From CAWFMO01 sp963817065 (GTDB lineage Bacteria; Actinomycetota; Thermoleophilia; Solirubrobacterales; 70-9), in the NCBI GenBank assembly GCA_963817065.1, contig CAWFMO010000001.1, positions 496,001-560,000 on the forward strand: a stretch of DNA of 64,000 bases, given 5' to 3'. Below, one piece after another: positions 1 to 7,656 of the stretch. A program made the translations under genes and the position numbers. Position 1 is the first letter of the stretch. Every line of letters starts with the position of its first letter. The notes below the pieces were generated by a model. That model did no database searches. It was given only the letters and a program-made list of their open reading frames with translations, and was not told where the DNA came from.

Positions 1-1302
1 TCATCCGCGAGCGAATCCGGGTCGACCCGCGTCTGCTCGAGCGAGTCGCGGTCGCGGAGCGTGACCGTGCCGTCCTCGAGCGTCTCGCCGTCGATCGTCA
101 CGCACCACGGGGTCCCGATCTCGTCCTGGCGACGGTAGCGCTTGCCGACCGAGCCGCCGGCGTCGTACTCGGCCGGAATCCTGCGCTTGCAGCGACTCGT
201 AGACCTCGCGCGCCTTCTCCGGCATCCCCTCCTTGTTGACGAGCGGCAGGATCGCAACCTTGACCGGGGCGAGCCGCGGGTGGAGTTGGAGGACGGTGCG
301 CTCGCGCTCCTCGACCTCCTCGGTGTCGTAGGCGTCGACGATGAAGGCGAGCGTCGCGCGATCGACGCCGGCCGCGGGCTCGATCACGTGCGGGACGTAG
401 CGCTCGCCCGACTGCTGGTCGAAGTACTCGAGCTTCTCGCCCGAGTGCTCGGCGTGGGCCTTGAGGTCGAAGTCGCCGCGGTTGGCGATCCCCTCGAGCT
501 CCGAGAAGCCCATCGGGAACTGGTACTCGATGTCGGAGGTCGCGCTCGAGTAGTGCGAGAGCTCGTCCTCGTCGTGGGGGCGGAGCTTGAGGTTGTCGGG
601 CCGGATCCCGAGCTCGGTGTACCAATTCATCCGCGCCTCGAGCCAGTGCTCGTGCCACTTCTGCGCCTCGTCGGGAGGGGTGAAGAACTCCATCTCCATC
701 TGCTCGAACTCGCGGGTACGGAAGATGAAGTTGCCGGTCGTGATCTCGTTGCGGAAGCTCTTGCCGATCTGGGCGATCCCGAACGGCGGCTTCTTGCGCG
801 CGAAGGACATGACGTTCTTGAAGTTGATGAAGATCCCCTGCGCGGTCTCGGGCCGCAGGTAGGCGACCGAGCCCTCGTCGGCGACCGGGCCGACGTGGGT
901 CTCGAACATGAGGTTGAACTGGCGCGCCTCGCCGAGCTCGCACTGGTCGGTCTCGCCGGGGTGCTTGGAGGGCTTTTTGCCGCACTCGGCGTCGGCGAGA
1001 TGGTCCTCGCGGAAGCGCTTCTTGCAGGTCTTGCACTCGATCAGCGGGTCGCTGAACCCCTCGAGGTGCCCGGACGCCTCCCAGACCTTGGGGTGCTGGA
1101 GGATCGCCGAGTCGATCGCGACGATGTCGTCGCGCTCGGTGAGCATCGAGCGCCACCACTCGTTCTTGACGTTGTTGCGCAGCAGGACGCCGTAGTGGCC
1201 GTAGTCGTAGGTCGAGCCGAGCCCGCCGTAGATCTCCGAAGAGGGAAAGATGAATCCGCGGCGCTTGCAGAGCGCCACGATCTCGTCGAGCGAGGGGGTC
1301 AC
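1..1302 (-). CDS. glyS: Glycyl-tRNA synthetase, partial at the window edge, with an apparent frameshift
   Basis: Class II alpha2-type glycyl-tRNA synthetase, which charges tRNA-Gly with glycine in the cytoplasm. The first ~370 residues read cleanly: an N-terminal catalytic start (GFIFPSSEIYGG), a Cys pair (CKTCKK) of the zinc insertion, and the RPETAQGIF and FRNEI motifs. Near 186-192 the frame is lost. Upstream of it the protein reads to ..REVYESL; the family's C-terminal anticodon-binding domain (AEYDAGGSVGKRYRRQDEIG, then CVTIDG and RDRDSLEQ) continues in the next frame and runs off the window open. The frame that closes at base 1 is therefore not the true C-terminus. One extra base or two missing bases would explain it. 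The start is GTG at 1302, overlapping the upstream gene's stop (GTGA), so translation is probably coupled. An essential gene is unlikely to be truly broken, so a sequencing or assembly error is the simplest explanation. Confidence 0.93.
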   Translation of the reverse strand: MTPSLDEIVALCKRRGFIFPSSEIYGGLGSTYDYGHYGVLLRNNVKNEWWRSMLTERDDIVAIDSAILQHPKVWEASGHLEGFSDPLIECKTCKKRFREDHLADAECGKKPSKHPGETDQCELGEARQFNLMFETHVGPVADEGSVAYLRPETAQGIFINFKNVMSFARKKPPFGIAQIGKSFRNEITTGNFIFRTREFEQMEMEFFTPPDEAQKWHEHWLEARMNWYTELGIRPDNLKLRPHDEDELSHYSSATSDIEYQFPMGFSELEGIANRGDFDLKAHAEHSGEKLEYFDQQSGERYVPHVIEPAAGVDRATLAFIVDAYDTEEVEERERTVLQLHPRLAPVKVAILPLVNKEGMPEKAREVYESLQAQDSGRVRRRRLGRQALPSPGRDRDPVVRDDRRRDARGRHGHAPRPRLARADAGRPGFARG

Positions 1303-1640
1303 GCCCGGCGAGGCTTCGATCCGGCCCAGGAGTCCGGGTCGAGGATCAGCTTCCGAGGGTCGTCGGGGTCGTAGACGACGTCGAGCTCGTCGCCCGGCTC
1401 GCGCCCGGTGTCCTCCGGGAAGCGCACCCGCTGGGTGACCTCGAACGGCTCCTCGCCCTCGGGCTCGATGCGCAGGTGGGCGCTGACCGAGTGGGTGCCG
1501 CCGCGGGGCCGGCCGAGCTTGGTGAAGCGGATCGGGACGCCGGCGATCTTGAGCGTGCGCGCGTCGAGCACGGTCGCGCGCGCGTGGCGGCCCTCGTCGA
1601 TCAGCCGCTCGTGCTCGTCCTTGGAGATGCTGCCGAACAT
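1299..1640 (-). CDS. Small acidic protein of unknown function upstream of glyS
   Basis: 113 residues with no signal peptide or membrane segment. I do not recognise a named family with certainty. The second half (GDELDVVYDPDDPRKLIL) resembles the motif near the C-terminus of DUF3592 proteins, where a 'G..V.V.YDP..P' stretch closes a small beta domain; two clear DUF3592 proteins occur at about 21.6 and 22.6 kb. Here the flanking membrane helices are absent, so this could be a soluble relative. Its stop overlaps the glyS start (GTGA), and it lies divergently 32 bp from the FmdB-type gene. Function unknown. Confidence 0.7.
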   Translation of the reverse strand: MFGSISKDEHERLIDEGRHARATVLDARTLKIAGVPIRFTKLGRPRGGTHSVSAHLRIEPEGEEPFEVTQRVRFPEDTGREPGDELDVVYDPDDPRKLILDPDSWAGSKPRRA

Positions 1641-1672
1641 GGTCAGCCGTGATACTAGGGCTGGACAGCGAG

Positions 1673-1978
1673 ATGCCGATCTACGAGTACAAATGCGAGA
1701 ACGGGCACCAGTTCGAGGTCATCCAGCGGATGGTCGACGAGCCGGTGACCGTCTGCGAGCAGTGCGGGGCGCCGGTCGAGCGCGTCTTCCACCCGGTCGC
1801 GGTCCACTTCAAGGGCAAGGGCTTCTACACGACCGATTACGGTTCGGGCAAGGCCGCAGCCGCCAACTCCTCGTCCGAATCGAAGGACTCGAGCTCTGAC
1901 TCCTCCAAGTCAGATTCCAAGGATTCTTCCTCGAAGGGCGACTCAGGCTCTGAGGCGGCGAAAACCAAGCCTGGGTAG
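1673..1978 (+). CDS. FmdB-family zinc-ribbon protein
   Basis: 101 residues. The N-terminus MPIYEYKCENGH followed by CEQCG is the FmdB/CxxC_CxxC_SSSS zinc-ribbon signature, with C8, H12 or a neighbour, C28 and C31 as likely metal ligands. The family is usually annotated as a putative regulatory protein without a proven role. The start at 1673 is chosen because the conserved domain begins exactly there; an in-frame codon at 1649 would add eight non-conserved residues. The last ~35 residues are a low-complexity Ser/Asp/Lys tail with less G/C-biased codons than the neighbours. A long inverted repeat follows the stop. Confidence 0.85.
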   Translation: MPIYEYKCENGHQFEVIQRMVDEPVTVCEQCGAPVERVFHPVAVHFKGKGFYTTDYGSGKAAAANSSSESKDSSSDSSKSDSKDSSSKGDSGSEAAKTKPG

Positions 1979-1984
1979 GACGCA

Positions 1985-2039
1985 GGGCAATTGGCGAAGC
2001 GCACGTACATCGGAACGTACGTAAGCGAGCCAATTGCCC
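1985..2039. terminator. Long inverted repeat between convergent genes, likely bidirectional terminator
   Basis: Outer arms GGGCAATTGGC (1985-1995) and GCCAATTGCCC (2029-2039) are perfectly complementary over 11 bp. Inner arms ACGTAC (2003-2008) and GTACGT (2017-2022) pair as well. It fills the gap between the stop of the FmdB-type gene and the end of the convergent LCP gene. There is no T-run, so it may be a terminator of the GC-rich type or a small mobile repeat. Confidence 0.55.
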
Positions 2040-2072
2040 GAGGACGACGCCAGGCGCAGGTTTGCAGCCGCC

Positions 2073-3257
2073 TCAGCCGTCGAGGAAGTTGTTCACCTTC
2101 CGGCGCTTCTCCTCGTCGGAGATGATCAGGTTGCCGGCCGAGCTCGACCCCGACGGCTCGAGCACCGCGGTCTGGTCGCCGCCGCCGCCGATGATCGCCG
2201 CGAACGCGAGCTCGGGCATCGTGAACGCGCCGAGGTCACTGATGATCGCCTTCGGCGCCCGCCAGCCGATCAGCGGGCCCTTGATGAAGTTGTAGGGCAG
2301 CCGCAGCGGGCTCGTCAGCCGGCCCTTGATCCCGGCGAGGACCTGCTGCTGGCGCTTGGCGCGGTCGATGTCGTTCTCGGCCGGGTTGCAGGTGTTCTGG
2401 CGGATCCGCGAGAAGAGCAGCGCCTGGTCGCCGTCCAGCGTGTGCTCGCCCTTGCCGAGCCGGATCGACTGGCCGCCGTTCTTGCGCCCGCCGGCGACGA
2501 CGCCGCAGAGGCGCTTGTCGAGGTCGACCTCGACCCCGCCGAGGGTGTCGATGAAGTCGGCGAAGCCCTCGAAGTCGACGAGGATCACGTGGTTGACGTC
2601 GATGCCGAGGAAGTCCTCGACCGTCTGCGTCATCAGCTCGACGTTGCCGTCGGGCCCGGCGTCGCCGAGTGCGAAGGCCGAGTTGATCTTCTGCTCGCCG
2701 AAGCCAGGGACCTCGGCCAGCGTGTCGCGGGGGATGCTGAGCTTGCGGAAGGCGCCGCCGCCGGCGCGCAGGAGCATGATCGTGTCGGCGCGCGGCGGGG
2801 CCTGGGTGTTGGCGCTCTCGTCGCCGCTGAAGTCGCCGCCGCGCTGGTCGCCGCCGAGGACGAGGATGTTGGCCTTGCCGGTGATCATGTTGTTCCCCCC
2901 GGTCAGCGTGCCGCCCGTGTCGGGGAGCTTCGACTTCTGGATCTGGGCCGAGATCCCGAAGGCGACGACGCTGATCGCGAGCCAGACGCCGATCCCGATC
3001 AGCAGGTACTTCCACCACGCCCGGCCGCCCCCGCCGCGGCCGAAGGAGGGAAGCCGGTCGCGGATCCCGCCGAGCCCGCCGCGCGACTTATAGGTCCGCA
3101 TCCCGCCCTTGTCTGAGTCGGCGGCGCGCTTCTTGTCGCGCGCCGAGCGCAGCCCGGCGAGGTCGGGCTTCTTGACCCGGTCGCTGAGCTTCGGCCGCGA
3201 GCGGTAGACCTTGTAGTCCGGGCGCCCGCCGGGCTTCTTGTCGCCCTCGGGCGCCAT
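2073..3257 (-). CDS. LytR-CpsA-Psr (LCP) family protein
   Basis: 394 residues. A basic cytoplasmic N-terminus (~80 residues, rich in Lys/Arg/Gly) is followed by one transmembrane helix at about 82-105 and an extracellular LCP domain. Recognisable elements are ADTIML with a preceding Arg, the IPRDT motif, INSAFALG, the DFEGFADFID strand and GGVEVD, and an ..R.RQ region ahead of a basic helix. LCP proteins transfer undecaprenyl-linked glycopolymers onto peptidoglycan (or arabinogalactan in mycobacteria) outside the membrane. The start is ATG at 3257. It is divergent from the glucokinase gene, 48 bp away. Which polymer it attaches cannot be told from sequence. Confidence 0.9.
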   Translation of the reverse strand: MAPEGDKKPGGRPDYKVYRSRPKLSDRVKKPDLAGLRSARDKKRAADSDKGGMRTYKSRGGLGGIRDRLPSFGRGGGGRAWWKYLLIGIGVWLAISVVAFGISAQIQKSKLPDTGGTLTGGNNMITGKANILVLGGDQRGGDFSGDESANTQAPPRADTIMLLRAGGGAFRKLSIPRDTLAEVPGFGEQKINSAFALGDAGPDGNVELMTQTVEDFLGIDVNHVILVDFEGFADFIDTLGGVEVDLDKRLCGVVAGGRKNGGQSIRLGKGEHTLDGDQALLFSRIRQNTCNPAENDIDRAKRQQQVLAGIKGRLTSPLRLPYNFIKGPLIGWRAPKAIISDLGAFTMPELAFAAIIGGGGDQTAVLEPSGSSSAGNLIISDEEKRRKVNNFLDG

Positions 3258-3305
3258 GGGCTATCAATAGCGCATCGCGCCCTCCCCAAAACCGCACCCC
3301 GCCTG

Positions 3306-4256
3306 ATGGCACCTGAGGCGATCGGGGTCGATCTCGGCGGCACGAAGATGCTGGTCGGGGTCGTCGACTCCGAGCGCGCGGTCCACTACGAGAAGGAGCA
3401 GCCCTCCGGGGGCCTGGACGAGGACCAGCTCGTCGAGGCGCTCGGGAGCGCGATCACCGAGGCGCGCGACGCGCGCCCCGAGGTCGTCGGCGTAGGGATG
3501 GGCGTCCCGTGCACGATCGACCGCGAGCGCGGCGTCGCGGTCGCCGGGGTCAACCTGCCGATCACCGACGTCCCGCTCCGCGACATCATCTCCGAGCGCC
3601 TCGGCCTGCCCGCATTCCTCGACAACGACGCCAACGTCGCGGCGCTCGCCGAGCACCGCTTCGGCGCCGCGAGGGGCGCGACGAACGCGGTCCTGCTCAC
3701 GATCGGGACCGGGATCGGCGGCGGGCTGATCATCAACGGCGAGCTCTACCGGGGCTCGACCGGGGCCGGCGCTGAGCTCGGCCACATGGTGATCGACATC
3801 GACGGGCCGAAGTGCCAGGGCGCCTGCCCCTCCTACGGCTGCGCCGAGACCATGGCCTCGGGCACGGCGCTCGCGCGCGAGGGCCGCGAGGCGGCCGAGC
3901 AGGCGCCGGACTCGGCGCTCGGAAAGGCGCTCGCGGCCGGCGAGCAGTTCAACGGGCGGGTCGTCACGGAAGCCGCCCAGGCCGGCGACGAGGTCGCCGT
4001 CGGGGTGGTCGAGTCGATCGGCCGCAACCTCGGCGCCCACATCACCGGGCTCGTCAACGCCTTCGACCCCGACGTCGTCGTGGTCGGCGGCGGGGTCGCG
4101 GCCGCGGGCGAGCTCTTGCTCGGCCCGGCGCGCGAGGAAGTCGCCAAGCGAGCGCTGACGCCGATGAACAAGATCCCGGTCGTCTTCGCCGAGCTCGGCC
4201 CCGAGGCGGGGATGGTCGGCGCCGCGACGATGGCGCTCGAAGAGCTCGGGAAGTAG
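3306..4256 (+). CDS. ROK-family glucokinase
   Basis: 316 residues. Phosphorylates glucose with ATP to glucose-6-phosphate. The ATP-binding motif DLGGTK is at 9-14, catalytic Asp108 in FLDNDAN, the second phosphate loop GTGIGGG at 134-140, and His160 in the ELGH motif. The usual ROK zinc motif CxCGxxGC is replaced by a wider spacing, C170-x3-C174-x4-C179, followed by the usual Glu. Its product feeds pgi and zwf found 10-25 kb downstream. It is followed 10 bp later by rsmI on the same strand. A sugar kinase for another hexose is possible, but the overall motif order fits the actinobacterial glucokinase group. Confidence 0.88.
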   Translation: MAPEAIGVDLGGTKMLVGVVDSERAVHYEKEQPSGGLDEDQLVEALGSAITEARDARPEVVGVGMGVPCTIDRERGVAVAGVNLPITDVPLRDIISERLGLPAFLDNDANVAALAEHRFGAARGATNAVLLTIGTGIGGGLIINGELYRGSTGAGAELGHMVIDIDGPKCQGACPSYGCAETMASGTALAREGREAAEQAPDSALGKALAAGEQFNGRVVTEAAQAGDEVAVGVVESIGRNLGAHITGLVNAFDPDVVVVGGGVAAAGELLLGPAREEVAKRALTPMNKIPVVFAELGPEAGMVGAATMALEELGK

Positions 4257-4266
4257 TGGGGCGCTA

Positions 4267-5088
4267 GTGGCGGGCCGGCTCGTCGTCTGCCCGACGCCGA
4301 TCGGGAACCTCGGCGACATCAGCATGCGGGTGCGCTCGACGCTCGAGAACGCCGACCTCGTCGCCTGCGAGGACACGCGCCGCGCCGGGCGGCTCTTCGA
4401 GCTGCTCGAGATCCGCACGCCGCCGCTGGTCTCCAACCACGAGGGCAACGAGATCGAGCGCTCGCGTGAGATCGCGCAGCGGATCGAGCGCGGCGCGCTC
4501 GTCGCGCTGATCTCCGACGCCGGGATGCCGGGGATCTCCGACCCTGGCTACCGCCTGATCCGCGCCTGCATCGACCGCGACCTCGAGATCGAGGTTCTGC
4601 CCGGCCCCTCGGCCGTCACGACGGCCGTGGTCGCCTCGGGACTGCCGGCCCACAAGTGGCGCTTCGAGGGCTTTCTGCCGCGCCGCTCGGGCGAGCTCGA
4701 GCGCGTCCTGCGCTCGACCGAGACCGTGGTCGCGTTCGAGTCGCCGCGGCGGCTGGCGGACTCGCTCAAGGCGCTCGCGGCGCTCGCCCCCGACCGCTCG
4801 GCGGCCGTCTGCCGCGAGCTGACCAAGCTCCACGAGGAGATTGCCCGCGGCACACTCGGCGAGCTCGCGCGCCAGTTTCGCGACGAGGTCCGAGGCGAGA
4901 TCGTGCTCGTGATCGGCCCCGGCGCGACCGCCGAGACCCCCGACATCGGCTTCGCGGTCGACGCCCTCCGCGGCCTCGTCCGCTCGGGCGCCAAGCCGCG
5001 CGCCGCCGCGGGCGTGATCGCGGCGCTGACCGGCGTCCCGGCGAACGAGCTCTACCGCGAGCTCACCGGCAGGGAGCCGCGCCGGTGA
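4267..5088 (+). CDS. rsmI: 16S rRNA (cytidine1402-2'-O)-methyltransferase
   Basis: 273 residues. A tetrapyrrole-methylase fold enzyme that uses SAM to methylate the ribose of C1402 in the decoding centre. The diagnostic motifs are all present: TPIGNLGDIS near the start, ACEDTR, SDAGMPGISDPG and GPSAVTTA, with the C-terminal substrate-recognition part AGVIAALTGV. The start is GTG at 4267, just after the glucokinase stop. In many Actinobacteria rsmI lies near metG, as it does at longer range here. A hairpin terminator follows. Confidence 0.95.
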   Translation: MAGRLVVCPTPIGNLGDISMRVRSTLENADLVACEDTRRAGRLFELLEIRTPPLVSNHEGNEIERSREIAQRIERGALVALISDAGMPGISDPGYRLIRACIDRDLEIEVLPGPSAVTTAVVASGLPAHKWRFEGFLPRRSGELERVLRSTETVVAFESPRRLADSLKALAALAPDRSAAVCRELTKLHEEIARGTLGELARQFRDEVRGEIVLVIGPGATAETPDIGFAVDALRGLVRSGAKPRAAAGVIAALTGVPANELYRELTGREPRR

Positions 5089-5094
5089 CATAAA

Positions 5095-5130
5095 CCGGCA
5101 TCTCCTCCGCTTCGCGTCCGGGGATGCCGG
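5095..5130. terminator. Hairpin terminator between convergent rsmI and cydB
   Basis: Arms CCGGCATCTCC (5095-5105) and GGGGATGCCGG (5120-5130) pair over 11 positions with one G-T wobble and a 14-nt loop. The position between converging genes suggests termination for both strands. Confidence 0.6.
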
Positions 5131-5172
5131 GTGGCGAGGCAGGCCGGCTGGTCCGACCACTGCATGTTTGTT

Positions 5173-6183
5173 CTACTCGAGCCGCTGCTTCTGGCTCAGC
5201 GTGTAGAGCAGCGCCAGCGAGGGGACGACGAAGACCAGCGCGGCGCCGAAGACGACGAGCAGCGCGGTCAGCGAGGCGTCGGGCGCCGCCGACCGCTCGA
5301 TCGTCAGTGACTCCGGCAGCAGGTAGGGGTGTTGGGCGACGAACCAGCCCCAGACGACCGCGACCACGGCGGCGACCGCGGCCGGGCGCATGCCGCGGAT
5401 CTCGATCCTGCCGCTGCGCGCGATCCGGATCAGCATCCCGAGCACCGCGGCCCCGCAGGCCGCGGAGGCGATCACGAGCGGCAGCCCCGGGCCCGTGAGC
5501 CCGTCATAGACGAAGCGCGCGTCGCGGTGCAGGGCAACCAGGCCGAGCAGCGCCAGCGCCCCCGCGGCCGCGCCGGCGAACAGCGCGCAGCGGGCGAAGA
5601 AGCGGGCGTTCTGATCCTCGCCCGCGGCGTGGGAGTCGTGGATCAGGAAGATCGCCGCGATGTACGCGCCGCTGATGACGAACAGCGCCCCGACCGTGAA
5701 CGGGAGCAGCCCGATCCAGCTCGCGGTCGGGTCGCCGCCGCCGTCGGCGGGCACCTGGCCCGAGGCTACGGCGCCGACGACGGTTCCCATGAAGAACGGG
5801 GTCAGGATCGAGGAGAGCGCGAAGACGATGCCCGCGGGGCGAGCCGCCGGGTCGGGGATCACCTTTCCGAACGCGAACCCCGCTCCGCGGAGCACGATCC
5901 CGAGCGCCGCCAGCGCGAGCGGGATGTAGAGCGTCGTCATCACCGCCGCGAAGGCTTCGGGGAACCCGGTCCAGAGGATCACGAGCATGAAGATCAGCCA
6001 GACGTGGTTCGCCTCCCAGACCGGGGCCAGCGAGTGCTCGATCCGCTTGCGGACCGAGTCCGGGTTCTTGGCGCGCGGAGAGAGCAACCGCCAGAAGCCG
6101 GCCCCGAAGTCGGCGCCCGCGAAGACGGCGTAGAGCGTCGCCCCGATCCAGAGCACCACCGCGATCGCGTCGGGCTTGCTCAT
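5173..6183 (-). CDS. cydB: Cytochrome bd quinol oxidase subunit II
   Basis: 336 residues, with about eight or nine hydrophobic helices. The N-terminal helix contains the family's GADFGAGFW motif, followed by a region with the EANHVWLIF motif and a WTGFPEAF stretch. CydB forms the heterodimer with CydA in the cytoplasmic membrane and supports quinol oxidation by oxygen at low oxygen tension. It lies 7 bp downstream of cydA in the same operon. No cydCD heme/thiol exporter genes are visible next to it, unlike the cydABCD operon of some Gram-positives. Confidence 0.95.
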   Translation of the reverse strand: MSKPDAIAVVLWIGATLYAVFAGADFGAGFWRLLSPRAKNPDSVRKRIEHSLAPVWEANHVWLIFMLVILWTGFPEAFAAVMTTLYIPLALAALGIVLRGAGFAFGKVIPDPAARPAGIVFALSSILTPFFMGTVVGAVASGQVPADGGGDPTASWIGLLPFTVGALFVISGAYIAAIFLIHDSHAAGEDQNARFFARCALFAGAAAGALALLGLVALHRDARFVYDGLTGPGLPLVIASAACGAAVLGMLIRIARSGRIEIRGMRPAAVAAVVAVVWGWFVAQHPYLLPESLTIERSAAPDASLTALLVVFGAALVFVVPSLALLYTLSQKQRLE

Positions 6184-6190
6184 CGCGGTC

Positions 6191-7567
6191 TCACCTCACA
6201 TCCCCTCGCCCCGGGCCATAGGGAACATCCTCTTCGTCGATATCGCGCCAGCGCCGCGCCATCCCCCGGATCACGAGCACGGTCGCGACCCCGAGCGCCA
6301 CGTAGAGCGCGAACGTCAAGGCGAACACGAACCAGAGGCCCTGCGCCCCGGTCACCGCATCCTCGACCCGCATGTGGCCGTAGACGATCCACGGCTGGCG
6401 CCCGACCTCGGTCACGATCCACCCGCACCACATCGCGACGATCGCCCCCACCCCCGAGACGCTGACCGCGCGCAGGAACCACTTCCCGGTCGGGATCTCG
6501 CGTTTCCGCCAGAGCAGCCAGGCGAGCCATGCCGCGAGCCCCATCAGCGCGGTGCCGATCCCGACCATCGTGTCGAAGGAGAGGTGGAGCAGCGTCTTGG
6601 CCTTCGGCTCCTCGTCGTCGGGGATCTGGTCGAGCCCGGTGACCTCGGTGTCGGTGCTGAAGCCGACCAGCAGCGAGTCGAGGCCGGGGATCGAGATCGC
6701 GCCGATCACCTCGTCGTCGGTGCAGATCCCGCCGATGTGCTCGGCCTGGTCGTCGCCGCTCTCGTAGATGCACTCGGTCGCCGCGAACTTCGCCGGCTGG
6801 TCCTCGGCGATCGCGCGCGCCGCGGTGTCGCCGACGAAGAGCTGGATCGGGGTCGCGATCGCGGCGACGGCGAGCGGGATCAGCATCCCGACCCGGTGGT
6901 AGCGGTCGCGGCGCCCGCGCAGCATCCCGACCGCGTAGATCGAGGCGACGAGGAAGCCCGCGACCATGTACGCGGCGAGCAGCATGTGGGGGAACTCGTA
7001 GGCGACCGCGGGGTTGAAGATCACCTCGAGCGGCTCGACGTCGGTGACCGTGCCGTCGGCGCCGAGGGTGAAGCCCTGCGGCTGGTTCATCCACGAGTTG
7101 GCGGCGATCACCGAGAAGGCGCCGCCGATACCCGTGATCACGATCGGGATCCCGCTCGCGAAGTGCGCCCAGCCCCGGAGCCGGTCCCAGCCGTAGATGT
7201 AGATCGCGATGAAGATCGCCTCGATGAAGAAGAAGATCCCCTCGATCGCGAACGCGATCCCGAACGCGTCCCCGTAGCGCTTCATGAACTCCGGCCACAG
7301 CAGCCCCATCTCGAACGAGAGCACGGTCCCGGTCACCGCGCCGACCGCGAAGGTGACCGCGACGACCTTCGACCAGCGGCGCGCGAGCAGCATCGCGTCC
7401 GCGTCGCCGTGCTTTCGGCCGCGGTACTCGGCGATCAGCATCATCGCCGGGAACGCGACCCCCAGGCTCGCGAGCACGATGTGGAACGCGAGCGTGAACG
7501 CCATCTGGTTGCGCGCCGCCAGCAGGTCCGAGGAGGCGTCCGCGAGCAGCGGCGTGAGCTCGAGCAT
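6191..7567 (-). CDS. cydA: Cytochrome bd quinol oxidase subunit I
   Basis: 458 residues from the ATG at 7567. Carries the hemes b558, b595 and d of the bd oxidase. Recognisable elements are the N-terminal LAFHIVLA with the heme ligand His29, the GIAFAIEGIFFF helix, the second heme His in FPHMLLAAYM, and the signature GWIVTEVGRQPW followed by YGHMR. The Q-loop is of the short type. I chose ATG 7567 over an in-frame TTG at 7576 because a GTAGG sequence lies 9 nt ahead of the ATG but directly abuts the TTG. Its promoter region is shared with the divergent PspC-domain gene. Confidence 0.95.
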   Translation of the reverse strand: MLELTPLLADASSDLLAARNQMAFTLAFHIVLASLGVAFPAMMLIAEYRGRKHGDADAMLLARRWSKVVAVTFAVGAVTGTVLSFEMGLLWPEFMKRYGDAFGIAFAIEGIFFFIEAIFIAIYIYGWDRLRGWAHFASGIPIVITGIGGAFSVIAANSWMNQPQGFTLGADGTVTDVEPLEVIFNPAVAYEFPHMLLAAYMVAGFLVASIYAVGMLRGRRDRYHRVGMLIPLAVAAIATPIQLFVGDTAARAIAEDQPAKFAATECIYESGDDQAEHIGGICTDDEVIGAISIPGLDSLLVGFSTDTEVTGLDQIPDDEEPKAKTLLHLSFDTMVGIGTALMGLAAWLAWLLWRKREIPTGKWFLRAVSVSGVGAIVAMWCGWIVTEVGRQPWIVYGHMRVEDAVTGAQGLWFVFALTFALYVALGVATVLVIRGMARRWRDIDEEDVPYGPGRGDVR

Positions 7568-7656
7568 CGTTGGCAACCTACACCCGGGAGGGGTAGGGGT
7601 CGGGTAGGGGCAATTCCCAATAGAAGTTCGGGTGCACGGGCGTCAGTCTCGTTCGC
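7568..7656. promoter_or_regulatory. Divergent promoter region of cydAB and the PspC module, with a G-quadruplex-type motif
   Basis: This 89-bp gap separates divergent cydA and the PspC gene. Five G-tracts (7586-7588, 7590-7593, 7596-7599, 7602-7604, 7607-7610) are spaced by loops of one or two bases, which fits the canonical G-quadruplex pattern. The same stretch holds a direct repeat GGGTAGGGG at 7591-7599 and 7602-7610, 11 bp start to start. That spacing of about one helical turn would also suit a protein operator. No clear -10/-35 pair was identified. Confidence 0.5.
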
